This document shows, piece by piece, positions 5,787 to 7,058 of a stretch of 7,058 bases of DNA. This stretch comes from Planctomycetota bacterium. GTDB lineage: Bacteria; Planctomycetota; Phycisphaerae; SM23-33; FEN-1343. The position numbers and the translations under genes were made by a program. Each line of letters opens with the position of its first letter. Positions within the stretch are counted from its first letter, which is position 1. Location: the NCBI GenBank assembly GCA_013203365.1, contig JABMQG010000471.1, positions 1-7,058 of the forward strand, given 5' to 3'. The notes under the pieces are model-generated. The model was given only the letters and a program-made list of their open reading frames with translations. It did not search any database and was not told where the DNA came from.

Positions 5787-7058
5787 GTGGATCATTTTGT
5801 ATACAGGTCGGAAAGGCTGTTCTGCGAGAACGTGGACCTGGAGATGCTGGTTGGCGAAATCGGTTCGCCGGTGTACGTCTACAGCACCGCGACCCTTCGC
5901 CATCACTACATGGCCTTGTCCGAGGCGTTCGCCCCGCTTGCTCCGACGATCTGCTTTGCCGTCAAGAGCTTGTCGAATCTAAGCGTCCTTCGTCTGCTGG
6001 CAGGCCTGGGAGCTGGCTTCGACGTGGTCAGCGGCGGCGAGATCTTCCGTGTCAGATGCGCCGGGGCCGACATGGGCAAGGTTGTTTATGCAGGGGTGGG
6101 CAAGACCGATCGTGAGCTTCGCGAAGCCATCGCCGCCGGCGTCGGTATGTTCAACGTCGAGAGCGAAGAGGAGTTTGAGAATCTCGCCCGACTGGCCCGA
6201 CTGGCCGGGCAGCCCGTCCAGGCCGCCCTGCGAGTGAACCCCGACGTTGATCCCAAGACCCACACCTACACCACCACCGGCAAGAAACAGACGAAGTTCG
6301 GGGTCGATATCGACCGCGCCGAGCGGTTCTTCACCACCTACGGCCACGACGGATTCGCGCGGCTAACCGGCATTCATCTGCACATCGGCTCGCCGGTGAA
6401 CGAGACTGAGCCCTACGCCGAGGCAATAAGCAAGGCCATGGTGCTGATCCGGACCTTGCGCGATGCCGGCTACAGCCTGGAGACGCTAAACATCGGCGGC
6501 GGCTACGGCGCCGATTACCAGACCGGTCAGTCACCCTCAGCGGCCGACTACGCCGAAACCATCGTTCCGCTGCTCCAAGGCAGCGGCCTGAAGATCATAA
6601 TCGAGCCTGGCCGACAGATCGGGTGCAACGCCGGCATCTTGCTGACCGAGGTTCTTTACGTCAAGGCGGGCGGTGACAAGCAGTTTGTGATCGTCGACGC
6701 GGCAATGACTGAACTCATTCGCCCGGCCCTGTACGGCGCCTGGCATTTTATCTACCCCGTCCGCCTGGCCGCGGGGGTCCAGACGCCCCGGCGAACGAAG
6801 GATTTCGCACCACCCGGCGCGGTGAAGGTTGACGTGGTAGGCGGTGTGTGCGAGAGCGCCGATTTCCTTGGCAAGGATCGCATGCTGCCGCCCGTGCGAC
6901 GTGGCGACCTGTTGGCGGTCTTCGGCACCGGGGCCTACGGCTTCACCATGTCCAGCCAATACAACTCTCGCCCACGCGCGGCAGAGGTGCTGGTTGACGG
7001 CGACGACTACCGCGTCGTCCGCCGGCGAGAAACCTACGAAGACCTCATTGCTCCGGAG
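5787..7058 (+). CDS. lysA: Diaminopimelate decarboxylase (3' end cut by window)
   Basis: LysA is the PLP enzyme that decarboxylates meso-diaminopimelate to L-lysine, the last step of the pathway, in the cytosol. The frame runs for 424 codons to the window edge without a stop. Since relatives are about 420 residues and the last residues read YEDLIAPE, only a few codons are probably missing. The alanine-racemase-like barrel comes first: K60 in CFAVK is the PLP lysine, followed by GAGFDVVSGGE (75-85), HIGSP (199-203), GGGYG (237-241) and the phosphate-binding EPGR (273-276). The C-terminal beta domain has the catalytic CES (C355) and AYGFTMSSQYNSRPRAAEV (from about 383), whose Tyr contacts PLP. 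Local differences from common LysA are AVKSLSN for AVKANSN, HIGSP for HIGSQ, and VGGVCES for VGPICES; no catalytic residue is lost. The GTG start gives the family-typical MDHF beginning. No other lysine gene is adjacent. Confidence 0.95.
   Translation, partial: MDHFVYRSERLFCENVDLEMLVGEIGSPVYVYSTATLRHHYMALSEAFAPLAPTICFAVKSLSNLSVLRLLAGLGAGFDVVSGGEIFRVRCAGADMGKVVYAGVGKTDRELREAIAAGVGMFNVESEEEFENLARLARLAGQPVQAALRVNPDVDPKTHTYTTTGKKQTKFGVDIDRAERFFTTYGHDGFARLTGIHLHIGSPVNETEPYAEAISKAMVLIRTLRDAGYSLETLNIGGGYGADYQTGQSPSAADYAETIVPLLQGSGLKIIIEPGRQIGCNAGILLTEVLYVKAGGDKQFVIVDAAMTELIRPALYGAWHFIYPVRLAAGVQTPRRTKDFAPPGAVKVDVVGGVCESADFLGKDRMLPPVRRGDLLAVFGTGAYGFTMSSQYNSRPRAAEVLVDGDDYRVVRRRETYEDLIAPE

Overview
The window looks like a stretch of bacterial chromosome, probably from the Planctomycetota and perhaps from a Phycisphaerae-type lineage. 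That guess rests on a full-length DUF4954 protein, a planctomycete-flavoured diaminopimelate decarboxylase, GC-rich coding sequence and widely spaced single genes. It is an inference from family recognition, with no marker gene to confirm it. There are no rRNA or tRNA genes, no CRISPR array and no recognisable transposase.

All four convincing genes are on the + strand. Positions 1-285 are upstream DNA with a possible promoter. 286-1302 encodes a two-SIS-domain sugar-phosphate isomerase or deaminase of unknown substrate. 1303-1649 is a busy intergenic region: a near-consensus sigma70-type promoter runs almost directly into an intrinsic terminator, and a second promoter lies close to the next gene. 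1650-2678 is trpD (anthranilate phosphoribosyltransferase), which has an unusual Thr in place of the Asp of its GTGGD motif and is followed by a probable terminator. 2904-5102 encodes a 732-residue DUF4954 protein with a beta-helix-like, cysteine-rich N-terminal half and a helical C-terminal half. 5103-5786 is a 684-base gap without a gene. 5787-7058 is lysA (meso-diaminopimelate decarboxylase), cut by the window edge a few codons before its expected end.

The genes do not form one pathway. trpD serves tryptophan synthesis, lysA serves lysine synthesis, and the other two have no assigned pathway. Gaps of 200-700 bases, with promoter- and terminator-like signals between them, suggest separately transcribed units.

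The most notable unexplained structure is in the gap before lysA. Positions 5371-5580 can fold into a nested, multi-branched structure closed by a perfect 13-bp long-range helix that continues straight into a 9-bp helix. The three non-Watson-Crick pairs in these helices are G-U when read as + strand RNA and would be A-C on the other strand. This points to a + strand structured RNA, either a free ncRNA or part of the lysA leader. It matches no RNA family I recognise.
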